Assembly (NCBI GenBank): GCA_003342895.1 | Contig: PTFA01000042.1 | Location: forward strand, 5,322,640 to 5,386,639 | Source: Casuarius casuarius | Lineage: Eukaryota > Chordata > Aves > Casuariiformes > Casuariidae | DNA length: 64,000 bases | Direction of reading: 5' to 3' | Shown: positions 14,683-27,742 of the stretch, in pieces | Layout: each line of letters starts with the position of its first letter | Numbering within the stretch: position 1 is the first letter of the stretch | Notes under the pieces: model-generated | Told to the model about the DNA's origin: nothing | The model's database searches: none | What the model saw: only the letters and a program-made list of their open reading frames with translations | Program-made: the position numbers and the translations under genes

Positions 14683-14820
14683 GGTGAGGAACCAAGACCC
14701 ATAAAAGCCAGTGAATTCCCTGACGTCCCATCTGAAAACATGTAGCCAAGCAGGGATATGAGCTTAGGTCTAAGTCTAAGTTCTAGACTAAAGCCTAGCC
14801 ACCGTAACACTGCTCTCTGC
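14683..14820 (+). mobile_element. MIR-like ancient SINE fragment
   Basis: The order of words follows what I know of the 3' half of MIR-type SINEs: a GAGGAACC start, then GTAGCCAAGCAGGGATATGAG, then an AGGTCTAAGT segment and a terminal CACTGCTCTCTGC. Many positions have drifted, so the copy is old. The call rests on recall of the consensus, not an alignment. Confidence 0.5.
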
Positions 14821-17800
14821 TTAGTTATGGAGCCATTAAGATCAAATACACTTTTAAAACCAATGCAGAAATATTTCCACTAAAACTTCATGTCAATTAC
14901 TACTCAGTTTTATAACACCCATACATACCTCTGCTAAAATAAGGATTTGATAACCCTAGTAATACACATTTCAGAGGTAATTATTTTAGTCACATTTTTT
15001 CCTACTTCAGGTTCTAAAAATGTACCAGTTTTAAATCTTTACCAGATAGCATAAGTGATAATGAGCTGTAAATCCACAGAACTAAAACGTTGCTGGGAGC
15101 ACTACTTAGGACTTGTCAATCAGTATGTCGTCTAAGAGTATATCAGTAGTCTATGAAGATTTTTGCATTTCTTCAGTTACATAAATGAGACCACAGACTG
15201 TGAACACAGATACTGCAAAATCCTGTATGCCTTTTTTAATAGTTCTATAAAATGATCACACAATACCTTTTGGGGGATGGGAGGGTGGCTTTTTTGGTTT
15301 ATTGACCAAACATGATGACTCAAGTTTCACTTTTTACTTTTTCTTTTCTGAATGAAGAGGCAGGCTAGCAATGTAAGCCCTTAGTCGATACTGTATTATG
15401 CTGTTTTCATATTCCAATCAATTTTGTAATGAATTGGGCAACTGTGTACTGGCAAATACAACTGTTAGCCAGATCCAAAAGAAAGGAGCTATGGTCAAGA
15501 AGAAGCAATTACTTGTTACATATACTAGAAAACGCAGGACTGTTCTGTAAGGCAACCATCTACAAAAATCAAATACCTCTGTTAGTGTTTATTACTTAGT
15601 AAGATCTCAAGAGGTTATGATGCAGCACCTAATCTTGTTTCCAGGGTTCTGGAGCACAAAGCTTTTTATTACATGGAGCAGTGTACCGCCCACTCCAGGA
15701 AGAGGGAATTACAACCTATGACAGCTCAGCAGTGAAAATTCACATGTGAAGAGGACTCAGAAAGCTTTTCCTGCTCCATTTATCGCTTAGAGAAAATGCA
15801 TATAGAGCTCTTTTTCCAGAATGAGATACATGTCCTTCAGGCATTAATATCTGCTATAACATCATCAGAAAGAAGTCTTGACTTTGCACCAGCAGAGTTC
15901 ATTATTTGTATCTATGACATTCTTTTTCTGGATTAAACCCCAAAAGATCAGTTAGATACATAAGAAGGTGTACACTGGATCACCACCAACCTGCTCATAT
16001 CCAACATGTACAGAGCAACTGTGTTATGCCTAAACGGCTATGACAGAGGTAGACAGGGTAAGAGGAGACTCTCTAGGAGCAGATTCCTCAGGTGGTTTAG
16101 ACCAGCCTGTGCCAAGCTTTACAACTAAACCAGCCATTTTTAATCAGAGGTAATAAGTTGGCTAGAGTCCCATAAATGAGAAGAATAAAATGGTGATGAA
16201 ACATTTCAGTACCCTGACAAGGAAAAAGAATTCAGCTAAGAGGCACGTTTTCACTATTTTACTAATGCATCACTGTTGACATGACTTGTCCCTTGAGATC
16301 TTTAGTTGTGAAAAGACGTTTTTTGACACATTTGCACATTATAATCATGTACCACAACACAGGTAATTAAACACCACTTCACTAGCACCCATATTTGTTA
16401 TAGTCTGTCTTGATCAGAATATGTTCACATAAGTGGGTTTTCAGAAATACATATGTTCATTTTGAAATTGCATAACTGTTTTTGTGGTTTTACACAATTA
16501 TTTTTCTACGATATTTTCCTCAAATAAGTTTATCTGCTAGAGTATCCAATGAAACATAACTGGTCCCAGATGTAAGATTTGTGTCTGGTAAAATTAAATT
16601 GCTCCATTTCTGTTTTCTGTGGGAATTTCATTGATCTGATCTGTGATCTCTTTCTTTGGCAGAAAGCATTTTGCTGAATATTCTTTTCAACTATTCTTCC
16701 ACACAAACACCAACCTGATAAAAGTATGCGCAGAACTTGAAAGAAATACTGACTTGTGGAAGTACATTTATTTTGATTAAGTTAGCTATTTCCAAGAGGG
16801 AATAAAAGTAAGTCACTCCAGGTGTTTGAATCCAAGCTTCTTGCTGGCAGAACTAAAATAAAATTTCTTATTCAATTTTAGTCAACTCTGAGAATGGATC
16901 ATGTCTGAATATTTACATTTCTGGTGTGACTAGGGAAGGAAAGAAAGCAGAGTGACTGGAGAAAAATTAGTTAAAGCACAGGTGAACTGCTATCCTAACT
17001 CTCAAACCAATGTGTTGAGATTGACAACTGCTACTGGGCCAGGGGGGAGGACAGAAGGAAGAGGTAGACTGCGTAGCAGCCCTTACCTCCCAAGGTGCAA
17101 GTTAGTACTGCACTAGCTATTGCTAATGCGATAGGTAAGGGCAAAAGGCAGGAAAATTTAAATTCCTGCACCCTCCAGCTACAGAAATCTCCTCCACATG
17201 GTGGTCCAGAGTTTAAGTGCATATAGTAGGTGAACAGTTTAGATTCACTAATCCCTCTTTGAAAACATAGCATATGGGTTTTCTACTGCTTCCCCCCACC
17301 CCAAGACAATCTGATTTATGCTCTGTTTAGCTGTTGTGTCTAGGCATTACTAATTATCATATATGGCAAGTGCAGTCAGCTGCTCATGGACCCAGATCCA
17401 AGAATTTGCTGCAGGCTTTCTTATAAGATAAGATTTTTGCTTGAAGACCATTTTCTCATTCTAGCCCCCTCTTGGTCCCAGTCTCTCTTGAGACATAGAG
17501 AATAGTTCTTGCAGAGAATGGAGACGCCTGCAAGACGCATGAAGTTTCCAGACAGGAAGACTGGACAGAACTCTAGCTGCATACACTTCTTCTGGACTAT
17601 GAGTTTTCAGGAGTGGGAGGCAGGAAGGAAAGGGAGAAGCAAAAATCCGTGAGGATCTAAGGAGCATACAGAAGACACTTTCTCTCACACAAAAATACTC
17701 AGAATTAATAAATCTTTTAAAAATGAAGACACAAAGATTAAGTTTTAAAAGTTACAGTCAAAAACGCCTTAGAAAGTAACTGTAACCTTCATTAACTTCT

Positions 17801-18598
17801 CACGTTCCTTCAGACATGCCTGGAGAAGGAGGAAACTGGACTCAACTCACCTCCCACTTCTTGCTGTGCCCTGCCTGCAGCTCTACTGCCCAGCTCCTTT
17901 CTCTCTACAAGAGAAGCAGCCAATCACACAAGACTGGTGTGAAGCAGGGACACCTGTAATATAGCAAATCCTACCTACATACTACTTTACGGGTGGGGGG
18001 AGGCCAAGCTACTCTTCTGCTAGCTCAGCTTCTTGAAGCAGCTCACTGCGGGGTGTGAGCACTGCTGGAGCCAGCCGAAAGGCAGTGGCGCACATGGCGT
18101 GCTTCTCAGGCCAACAAGGCCATCTAAAAACTAGTCTTGTGAATGTTCACCGAGTTTACCTGAAGCTGCACCTCATACAAACCACACCTGCAAGTAAAAA
18201 CAGGACAGAGAGAAGCCTGGTAATACTTTACCAAGCATACCACATGCACCATGTTGTAACACAGGAGAAGCAATTTTTGTTAAAAATAGTAAGTTCTGAG
18301 CAGTCACTGATCCAAACTAGACACAGGCAGATTGGCAAGTAGGACAAGGATAACTTTACCGGGAAGAAGTCTCAGGGGCAACGATCTCTCCAGTGTTAGC
18401 ACAACTATGTGTGCCACGGACTTCAGGCCTCGTGACAGGGTAGTGGCTGCACCAGCATGTGGACTTTCTCTCCTCCTCCCTTTCAGCTGCAACTGTATGC
18501 AGCCCTGACCGTGGGACCACCACTCTGACAACTATAAAGAACAACCCTGCCTGAAGCAACCAGGCAGATACTAACTTTACATCAGCACACTCCATTTT
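14821..18598. other. Non-coding AT-rich sequence, nothing recognised
   Basis: No exon, repeat family or CpG cluster could be supported. Minus-strand frames at about 17.0-17.7 kb are short and lack family features. Confidence 0.5.
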
Positions 18599-18617
18599 AA
18601 ACAAACAAACAAACAAA
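18599..18617. repeat. (AAAC)n short tandem repeat
   Basis: Nearly five perfect AAAC units ending in AAAT. Confidence 0.8.
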
Positions 18618-18999
18618 TCTCAAATACATTGAGAAAGTGAGAAGCTCAGGTAGAGAAGTGGGGAGAGTGAAAAAGAAAGATTTATATCCATTAAAACTGG
18701 TTAAGGAAGTTTGACTTAAAAGTTTGACATCTTTTCCAGAAAAGATGATACGTGTGTAAGGCAGAATACCACTGGTCTGAGAAATTTACACTAGCGCTAA
18801 GTGTCGTTTCAGCGTGTCCCTGAAACAAAAAATATGAAGCCATTTAATGTGAAGTTTAAAAAGGAAGAGAAATTTCACCTAATTTCTGTGCAAGATTCAG
18901 GGCTGTAGCTGAGGTCAGAATGATATGCCCCCCCCAAGAGAGACCCTCTTCAGAATCTGTTTATATATTTGTACCTACATGATGATGGGAAGTCAATAT

Positions 19000-19135
19000 T
19001 TTGACTGCCAGTCCAGATACTTTTGAAGCAGAACTCAATACATTTAGGAGGTGATCATACACCTACAATAGCAATGGCTGGACTTGAGGACCTGGGAGGT
19101 CTTATCCTATCTGCTGTTACCAATTCTTATATGAA
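19000..19135 (+). mobile_element. Probable truncated CR1 LINE 3' end
   Basis: GGCTGGACTTGAGGACCTGG followed by GAGGTCTTATCC and CAATTCTTATATG has the word order of a CR1 3' terminus (GG-TGGACT-GATGACCT, then GAGGTC-CTTCC, then ATTCTATG). The copy is divergent and strongly 5'-truncated, as is usual for CR1. The 5' limit is approximate. Confidence 0.45.
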
Positions 19136-19474
19136 AACATCGCAAGAAAACACGTCTTAAAAAGGGAATACCATTAGCAAAGAAGGTGCTTGTGTTTTTG
19201 GATAGGGCAGGTTTGGAGAGATTGTCCCTTCCTCCTTAGCTGAGATTTGCTCTTCCAATACAAACCAGTACTGACCTCTGCTGCTAGACTATCAGCATGC
19301 ATTTCCATAAATATTTATAGGAAAAAAAGAACAGTGGCTACACAATAACACAGAGATGGCATTTTTGAAAGGGTATTCAAGGGGCTCCCACTGCTGCAGA
19401 ATCTGAATTTCTCTAAGTCTAGAACTCAAAAGACCTAAGCATCTTTATGCTCACGCAGAGGAGTGCTTGTCAGC

Positions 19475-19540
19475 TGTATAGAGGTTGTCCTCATTATACA
19501 TAAGGAGCTGAGGTACAGACAAGGGGAAAGAGCTTGGAGT
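19475..19540 (+). mobile_element. MIR-like ancient SINE fragment
   Basis: The stretch GAGGTTGTCCTCATTATACA followed by AAGGAGCTGAGGTACAGACA matches the MIR segment that normally reads TATTATCCTCATTTTACAGA then GGAAACTGAGGCACAGAGA. The similarity is by eye. A second fragment about 200 bp downstream may belong to the same insertion. Confidence 0.5.
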
Positions 19541-19740
19541 ATTTAGTCCTCCACAGCCATTTTGCAATCCTACCTGAATATCCTTACCTTGCTCTAAGAT
19601 CACCTTTACATAGGTCACCTTTGTCTGCTGTGGAAGACCACACAAAGGACATTTTCCATAATGGAAAAGAGCAGACATACACATAGGTCACATATGCTTC
19701 CAACTCGCATTTCAGCTTATTGTGCAGTAACATCCTCAGG

Positions 19741-19785
19741 TCATGAGCTTAAGTAGCTTACCCAAGGCTACGCAGAGTCTGAGGA
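19741..19785 (+). mobile_element. MIR-like fragment, probable continuation
   Basis: The words CTTAAGTAGCTTACCCAAGG and CTACGCAGAG resemble the MIR segment GTTAAGTGACTTGCCCAAGG then TCACACAGC. It has the same orientation as the fragment at 19475-19540, which would fit one insertion split by later sequence. Confidence 0.45.
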
Positions 19786-20869
19786 CTTGCTCACATGGGG
19801 ATACTCAGGAAATGAATCTGAAATTAAACTTTAAAAGAGAATGAGCTAAGCACCATCCTAAGCTAGCACTTTCATTTAGAATTAGAGCCTTAATTCAGCT
19901 TAGCCTAATTCTTTCAGTTCTAAAATGGAAATGTTGACACAGGAGTGCTTCCAGATCTATTTATCTGAACTGGTTGAAGGCATTACTGCCTCCAGCTAGT
20001 CATCACTGCTTTCCAGATAGAAGTTTCTACCCCACACCACTGACAGCAGGTGATTCATGTGAGTGGTCCTGCTTCAGACAACTATAGCAGCTGCAGTTTA
20101 AAAGAGGAGGTTGCATTAATGTGGCCTGTTATTCAAAGGGATCAGTAAACACTCACACAAACCACTACTGTAGGAGAAACCTGCTGGAGCAATATCCCCT
20201 CCTAGCCAGGTAGTAGTAGATGGGCATAGGCAGTAACTTCTTAAATGTGCACAGATGTTTACAGAATGAACATCTGCCTGTAACCTGGTTGGAGGGATGG
20301 GCAAATGGGACAATTGCCTGGGATACCCACTTGAATAACCAAGGCAAAAGTGCAAATCAGTGAGCCAAGGAAAGGCTAATGGGGTTGGGTCCCTAGCAAA
20401 GGGCAAGGCTGAATTCATTGACAAGCTGCAGATTTTCTTACAGGAAAGCTTGATGAGATCTCAATATCCAGTCCCTGCTACATGACTGCTCTGGGAAGAT
20501 CAATGGTATGACAATGCTTTTGGCCTTTATGACCTTAATTATGGAGGCTCATCCACACCATGTTGTTTTATAGCTGATAATGGATTGCAACATGTCAGTC
20601 TCCTTGCAAGTAAAATTGTTTCCTAGATAGCCTGAAAGAAGTGAAATAAGATGTTACAGGAGCTCTATGAACCTCTGACAGCTTTTAAGGTAAATGAAGG
20701 GAGGGTGAGAGAAGAGAAAGCATCCCTTACATCCCTATTCCCTTGCTCCACCTTCCCACACCTGAGGTACAGCAAAGCAAAATCCCTCTAGACAGGTCTT
20801 GGCAACCCTGTGTTCAATCTGTCTCACACTTCCCCTGAGAAGAAGTTTGGGGGAGGGAGGTTGCTCCAT

Positions 20870-20925
20870 GATGGTTTTGTTTTGGTTGGGGTTTTTTTCA
20901 TTTTTGTTTTTTGGGGTTTTTTGCA
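20870..20925. repeat. T/G low-complexity patch
   Basis: Alternating T runs and GGGG words on the plus strand. Confidence 0.6.
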
Positions 20926-21396
20926 CTGTAGAATGGAAATAAACCAAAAGCTTTAAATTTAGCATGCTCTCCCTGAACTCAGGCCACTCATTACTATCAA
21001 AAGCCCCTGACAGAAGAAGCCATTGGTATTCGGAGATATTATTGTACCTCAGCAAAGATGGAGAAGAAAAAGTCAGTTAATATAGATGACTTTTAGCACC
21101 TAGATATATTTAATACTCAAAGCCAAAGTACCCCCTCTTGAAAAGCATTTTTTTTTAAATCGGTAGGACCCAGTCACATGAAATAAGATAGCCTACAAAG
21201 CGAAGGATCTCAAAGAAGAAGAAAGCAACAATGCAGCTAAGCATCAATCTTTTAACTGCGCCAAGGTTATAAATTCAATGTGTTCTGCATTCTACACTCT
21301 TGCTCGATATTACCTCCTACAGATGACAGGCAAAAATAAACCTGTATGAAAAGGGGAGGGAGAGCAGGTAGCAGGAGGAGAAACTACCTTCTCTCT

Positions 21397-21410
21397 CGCG
21401 CGCGCGCGCG
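21397..21410. repeat. (CG)7 alternating tract
   Basis: Seven uninterrupted CG units, preceded by CTCTCT and followed by CACA, giving a longer alternating pyrimidine-purine stretch. Such tracts are classical Z-DNA formers and are rare outside CpG islands because methylated CpG decays; the surroundings here are AT-rich. Confidence 0.8.
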
Positions 21411-22036
21411 CACATACTCACACTAGAAGAACAATTTGTTCTGCAAAGAAGAGAGTCTTCTGGACCAAAATATATTTCAGCTTTGAAAAGGGAAGAATTA
21501 CTAGGAGCAAGTAAAACTTAGGATGCTACACACAGAAGATTTAGCCATATCACAGTTCTTTGCCTTAGTAACTTATGAATGGGACATGAGTTTGTGTATT
21601 AATATAAAGAAAGCTGGTTTCCCCCTCCACTCCCCCTACCCCCGCCCAGTATATTTAGTTCAGCTAGAGGGAACCTACATATTTCTGATTCTATTCAGTA
21701 GGGTGGGAAACAAAAAGCCCTTTTCTCTGTTTACCTCTCTTTCCTAATGCCAAAGGGAACTATAGTGCTTTTAAAATACAAAACCCATTAGTTACTGGAA
21801 AAGGCAAAAGCCTCGTATCTGGCTGCAAACAGGAGCGCTTAAGCACAAGGCATTCAGGCGATGGAAATGCATTCAGAGCGTTTAGCACACAGAATTAATC
21901 GAATTATAATTTAATCATCTGATCAAACACTAATTAGCATAATCACTTGAGGGGAAAAGCTTCTAGAGGAACAGACGAAGAAACACCTCAGGCACCCAGC
22001 ACATTTTAATGACGCAAGATAATGCACAGATGATTT

Positions 22037-22052
22037 GGGGGGGGGGGGGGGG
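22037..22052. repeat. G homopolymer, 16 nt
   Basis: An uninterrupted G run flanked by TTT and ATAAAAT. It can form a G-quadruplex, and its length is likely to be polymorphic or mis-measured. Confidence 0.8.
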
Positions 22053-23498
22053 ATAAAATAAAACAGAAATTGAGGTTTTTAGTGTTGGAGAAGCAGTTTA
22101 AATATTCTCATCCTAGATTGCATACCATTCCATCTCTAGGATGGAAGACTTGAAGCTGGGTCTGCTTAACTACAGTTCATTCAGTTTCAAGAAAGAGCTC
22201 TAAAAATTGCAGAAACACTACAACACCCTGGTTTGCCACAGAAAGATCTGAGCATGAGCATGCATTTTAGCCCACAATGCTTCCATCAAAACCAACCCTT
22301 ACTGTTTCCCCAAAAGTCTCCCACATGAATGTTTAACTGTAGATACTTAGATGACCTTCAGGGATACAGCAAAGCATCTTTTTTAGAAACTGCATTTGAA
22401 GTAATTAGTCTAAATCAGCACTACTGGTTTTTTTGGCTCGGGGCGGGGGAGAATATGAAAGGAAGCAATATTAAGGCAGCTTTTCTGTGTAATATTGTCT
22501 AGATTTTCTGGTAAAATCAAGTCATTTGTCAAAAGCAGTAAACTGAAGAGACCAGAAAATCACCCTTGATATTTATCTGAATAATCAAATGACACTCGTG
22601 TCTGGAGAGTGGGCAGAAAAAGAGACATATGGATAGAAGGAAGCTTGAAAGAGTGTGTGGGAAGAAGGAAAGGGAGAAGCTGGGTGTCAGGAGGAGAGAA
22701 TCTTGGGAGGTGCCTTTTGTTTGAGTTTTTACACAAAATAAAGTAACTGAATTAATTTTAAAAATAATTGTTTAGTTTTTCAAATGAATTATTCTTCTGG
22801 ATGCTAAAAACATTTAGATATAATTAACTGCAACATTAATAGATAAGATTTGCACTGGAAGAAAGTTTCCAACAATATTATACAAGGAAGTAAAATTAGC
22901 TGCTTACCTACATTTTAAAAATACCAGATCACACAGGCTCGACTGTGAGCTAATTTAAATTGATTATATCCCTATTACAGAGCTGTACTAATAATCCTTT
23001 AGGCTTCTCAGAATGACTGTACATTAATAAAATAAGGCAACCAATTACAGCATAGGGTCAGTTTACCCCAAGATTTCTCCCTACTGAGCACAATGCTTTG
23101 TGCAATCATTATGTGCAGTCTGGGAACTCCCACAAGCATATAGTGTGCAACTCTCCACTGGAGATGACAATCTCAAAAAACACAGCCAAATCTTCCCATT
23201 TTTAAGAAGATATCTCTCTGCTAGATAAACTAATAAAAGTCAACATATTAGTTTCTCACTAGCAGAAGGGTGGAACCACCATCTTGCAAGCATTCATATA
23301 CTGCAAGCATACATGAAGTCCATTTAATTAAAAAATAATTTTAAATAAATTAAAAGTAATTTCATTAAAAAATAAAACGCTATGTGATTTTAAAATATCT
23401 TGCTAGGATGTTTTTATTTAGCTTCAAATTCTTGCCTATCTATTTCTAAATAAAAACTTAACAGCAGAGACAGGAGACTTTATATCACCTCACAAAAT

Positions 23499-23529
23499 CC
23501 ATATATGATCTATATATGATCATATATGG
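23499..23529. repeat. Perfect inverted repeat, 12-bp arms
   Basis: CCATATATGATC at 23499-23510 pairs perfectly with GATCATATATGG at 23518-23529 around the 7-nt loop TATATAT. CCATATATGG-like ends resemble CArG boxes, but neither arm is itself a full CC(A/T)6GG box. It could extrude as a cruciform. Confidence 0.8.
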
Positions 23530-25249
23530 TGGGAGTGGATCAGGAAACAGCTGAGACTGCTTGAGACTGCCATGGTCAGAGATAGCACAGGACACAAGAC
23601 ACCAACCACCATCACCCAAAGCCCCTTCCCCAAACCTTTTTTCTCTTAGCGCCCTCTGAGTGTGCAGCAGTCCTTAGCCAGACGGCAGCATTCCCTGTCG
23701 GTATCAGCAGGGTGGCTCCCTGTTTATTCCACTTTCTAACCAAGTGATAGTACCAGCACTGTGCCATGCTGTAATTCACTTATTTTCCACTGCCTAGCTA
23801 TTTAATACATGCTACTTATTTTAAATAAAATTCTCCGAGCACAGGCCAAATGCTCAGGCCTTAGGAAATGCCTGGGTTAAGGTGCTTGACCAACCTTTAT
23901 GCCCAGCTCCAGTGCGTTTCCATGCCAGGGACTGAAAGTAGCAGAGACTATGTGGAGAAGAATAACTGCATTACATAGCGGTCAAACAAGGCTAATATCT
24001 TTGAACATGGCTGAGACATAAACAAGGTTCTCAAAACTTCTCAAAATGAAATAGAGGTCAGACTTAGTATTTAGCAGGGGAAAACATTTTTAAAAAACTC
24101 GTTAATTCCCTTTGTAATTACTAAAAATCAACATTCTTTTCTTCTACAGAAATGTATTTTGAGATGTGGTATGAATGCTGTAATTGCTTTTATCCACTAG
24201 GGACTAACATTTTAACATAATAAATACGCACTGAACTTCTATAGCTACAGTATCTTCAGACAGGCATTTTTTTCCACTGCATTGCCTTCACATGTGCCAC
24301 TGGTTAAGACATTCAAAAAGGCCTCTATCTCTATCACTAGTGAAGCAAATGTAGCTTGAGTGGATGTAGCACTTTAACAGGAAATTCACATCTCTTCAGT
24401 GCTGCACTGCCCCTTCTCAAACATTAACACGCTAGCTGAAGGAAAGCCAAAAGAGCAAAGAAAGGAAGAGATCAGACAGGATTTTCTTCCAGGCCAGTAT
24501 AGGAGGAAAGAGGAGGATTTAGGTTTACGAGTGAGTGGTTTACTCATTTGTAAACTTAAATCTTCCTCTCTACCCCAGAAAAAGAAAATGCAGGAGAAAA
24601 ATCTCCATTCCTTGCTTAGGGCTGTGATCCAGTATATCTGTGCAGTCTTCCTCAATACGTGCTAAGCAAGCAGTTTTCCTATTTGTTATAGAAACAAAGA
24701 GTTTCTCTTCTGGCTGGGCAAAAACCCAGCGCATGAGAGACGACCTCCTCGGCTCAGCAGTGCTCTCGGGCTGCAGCATCTGAGGAGGGCCAAGCAGCAG
24801 GGCCAGGATGTCTGCGTACACACACACTGAGTACGGACCCCAGTGCACCAAACCTGTCAGTTCTAGCCCCCCAAAGCTGAGCAACAAATCATGACTGCCG
24901 GCGCTTCTCTGAAAGCCTGACAGCTCAGCCTCTTTTCTGAGAATTAATTATCTCCCTCCTGTCCAATAAAGAGGTTCAGCTCCTTCCTTTTTCACTCAAA
25001 CAAGGGACTCGTACATCCTACCCTATCACTTCACTGACATTCATTGGACTGCTTGCTGTCCTTGATCCTCCTTCCCTCCTCAAATCCATTTGAGGTTTTA
25101 GGGAACAAGCTTTTAGGGATAGGAAGAATATTTCTGCTATCAAAATAAATAAATACAAATATCTGTAGGAGTAAGGTGGAGAGATGAGGGGTTGTAGGCC
25201 TCAAACTAGGCACATATCATATTTCAAATAATATGAGCAGACACAAATG

Positions 25250-25264
25250 AAAAAAAAAAAAAAA
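25250..25264. repeat. A homopolymer, 15 nt
   Basis: An uninterrupted A run. No retroelement body was recognised 5' of it. Confidence 0.7.
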
Positions 25265-27245
25265 GCTGAATACAGAAAGGTTGAGGACAAGGACAGTCAG
25301 GAATTTCAGCTCTCCCCTTGCGGGCCAAGAAGGATTCATGCAGAGCACCAGCTTCTCCCTGGCAGAGACTAGCAGCCAGAACAGGATCACAGAGACCTGC
25401 AATGAGGAGTCCCAAAGCCACATGCTGTTTTGTTCCTGACCCACAGCTCCCACGACAGGTCCACAAGGGAGCAGGCTCAGCCTTGCCTTCCCCATAGCAA
25501 AATCCAAGCCCAGGGACCATAGGGCCTCCTGCCATAAGCTATCCAGCTCAGAGCTGGCTTCTGGACACTGTCTTCCTGCTGTCCCACAGGGTTTTGTGCT
25601 CCTTGAGTGCCTTTCCTCTTCTCATCTTACCTCTGCACTGCTGTCTAGACACCTATGCAATTTGAAACTCTTCTTTTTCTCTCCCACACCCTGCTGACCA
25701 AAAATCCTGTTCATACCCCTTTCCTTCCCTGTTGTCTAAAAATTTGTTTTGTAGTTTTTAAAACTAATATATGAAAAGCCAAGAACAAAATACTCCAACC
25801 ATAGCAAATGCTGCAAAGAACAGGGCAAGCATCTCCCATCACTCAGTCCCATAGTGAGATGAGCCTTATTCTCTGTTCTTCCCTTTCTCCCCTGACATGA
25901 TAAAAAGCTGGTTTGTAGAAACCCTACACAACAGAGCTATGAAAAAAGATGTCACAGTGGAAGACAAATCAAGTCACACAACAAAACTAGGACAAAAGGT
26001 ACAAAAGAAAGTTTCCTAAATATATACGGCTAAAAGCATGAACTAGTATGATGCAAATCATTACTCTAGACATCTGGGAATCACCTTATTAAGCCAGAAA
26101 ACGTCTACATCAAATGTCTACAGACATATGTAGATGGCATACACTTAAGTGACAGTCTCCCAAACTAATTACTTCATATCATGATATAGCGATGCCTGGT
26201 TTCATGCTTTACAACTTCAGTTGCAACCCAAACTATGGCTTATCTGTCTAGAAGGACCAAATGAACTATCTTTAACACTGTCCCACAGAGAAGCCACATA
26301 CCGGGAGGACAAAGGTCAGCTGGAGAGTGTGCAGTGCATGCAGGACCTTTTGAAGAACAAGCCACAAAAGGCTGTTTCTGTTTAAACCAGGTCAACCTGA
26401 AGCCTGGTTTGCTTGAACAACTACTTTTCCACCAAGATAAGGAACATCACGATCAGCTGTCCATAACATAAAGGAGTCTGTCAAGGATTTCCTCTGTCCT
26501 TAGTTTAAGCCAAAAAGTGGTCTAATGTCATGTCACATGCTCACCTCTTACTTTTCAAAAATTGATTTTATGCATTCAGGATAGAGCCACAACCCCAAAT
26601 AACAACAGAAAACCCCAAAGACTTCCTGCATGTGTTTCGTTTCAGAAGGTAATACTGCAAAAAAGGAGACAAACACAATGATTTCTGATAGATAAAACAG
26701 TCATGCAAGAGAATTCAGCAAGAGCCAGAGCTTGCATTTTATGCATTGCCTTTCCACAGTCTCAAAAAAAAGCAGATAACCCCCAGCATTTCATTGCATT
26801 TAAATCCTACTGGTGATTTGTCCAGTCCAGTACGCACTTTAACAACAACATATGGGTTGCTCCAAGTTTGCACATTTCACTTTCCCAGCTAGCCTTCTCA
26901 GTCAGTTTAAACAAGATGCACATGTCAAAGACTTATATTTAGCATTTGAAGTCTATACTACTAAACCTCTAGGAGATTCTAGTTAACTACAACACGTTAT
27001 CACAGAGATGCTTCTAAAGAGCAGCACTGAGAACATGTGAGGAATGTTAAACCCTTCCGAGACAACTTCCATCAAGTCCTTTAATTCACACCAAAAGAAA
27101 TTTAGATAGACAGAAGCCCTAAAATCTTATCCATTGAATCACTGTGAGTTGATTACATGGATAACGGACTATCCAAAGCTATAGTGAAACTTAATTTTAT
27201 TCTAGTAGTACTGGGAGGGGTGGAAAGAATGGGGGGGCAGCTCCT

Positions 27246-27246
27246 N
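27246..27246. other. Undetermined base (N) in the assembly
   Basis: This is the only N in the window. It sits ten bases after a 7-G run and marks a locally uncertain consensus. It matters because it shows this assembly has unresolved positions. Confidence 0.95.
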
Positions 27247-27710
27247 AAAACTTTTCAAGAAATTATTTTAGATGACAGTAAATTAGTGAGAATAACTTTT
27301 AACCTAGTATAAATCTTAAGCCATGAATCTCCTGCATGAGATTACTGTATAATTAACTGAAAGAAAACAGCATTGCTATACTTGGACAGCAGAGCAAGTG
27401 TCAGATTTTCCACAGAGAGCAGCCTTTAAGCAATCACATGCTATGTATCTATATACATATTTATATGTATATATACGTTGCAGAAGAAACTACATTTCTG
27501 ACACACTAGATTAAAAGCCACATGAGCATGATGCTTGGTCTTCAGCTTACACGGTGGTGTACACATAGAGGCTCTGAATATTAATCAGTCAAATAATTTC
27601 TCAGGTGATGCACTTCCATTTCCTCGCATGCGCCTTTGTATCTGCCATTTCGCCATGCACAGGGGTGCTGCTTTCAGACGCACTCTGGGGCTTCACGGGG
27701 GCCCGTGCTC

Positions 27711-27742
27711 CTGCGCTCGAGCGCAGAGGTCGAGCTCGACCT
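27711..27742. repeat. Two back-to-back perfect 16-bp palindromes
   Basis: CTGCGCTCGAGCGCAG at 27711-27726 and AGGTCGAGCTCGACCT at 27727-27742 are each identical to their own reverse complement, and they abut without a spacer. They share CTCGAG/GAGCTC-type cores. Seen directly in the sequence; function unknown. Confidence 0.9.

Larger units (their letters stand above)
19791..27600. other. Non-coding stretch with simple repeats
   Basis: AT-rich sequence with no exon I can support. It carries a T/G-rich patch, a (CG)7 tract, a 16-G run, a 12-bp inverted repeat, an A run and one undetermined base, listed separately. The stretch at about 21.9 kb and 22.7-23.05 kb is rich in TAATTA-type words, which can mark old enhancers but also occur in any AT-rich DNA. 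Confidence 0.5.
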
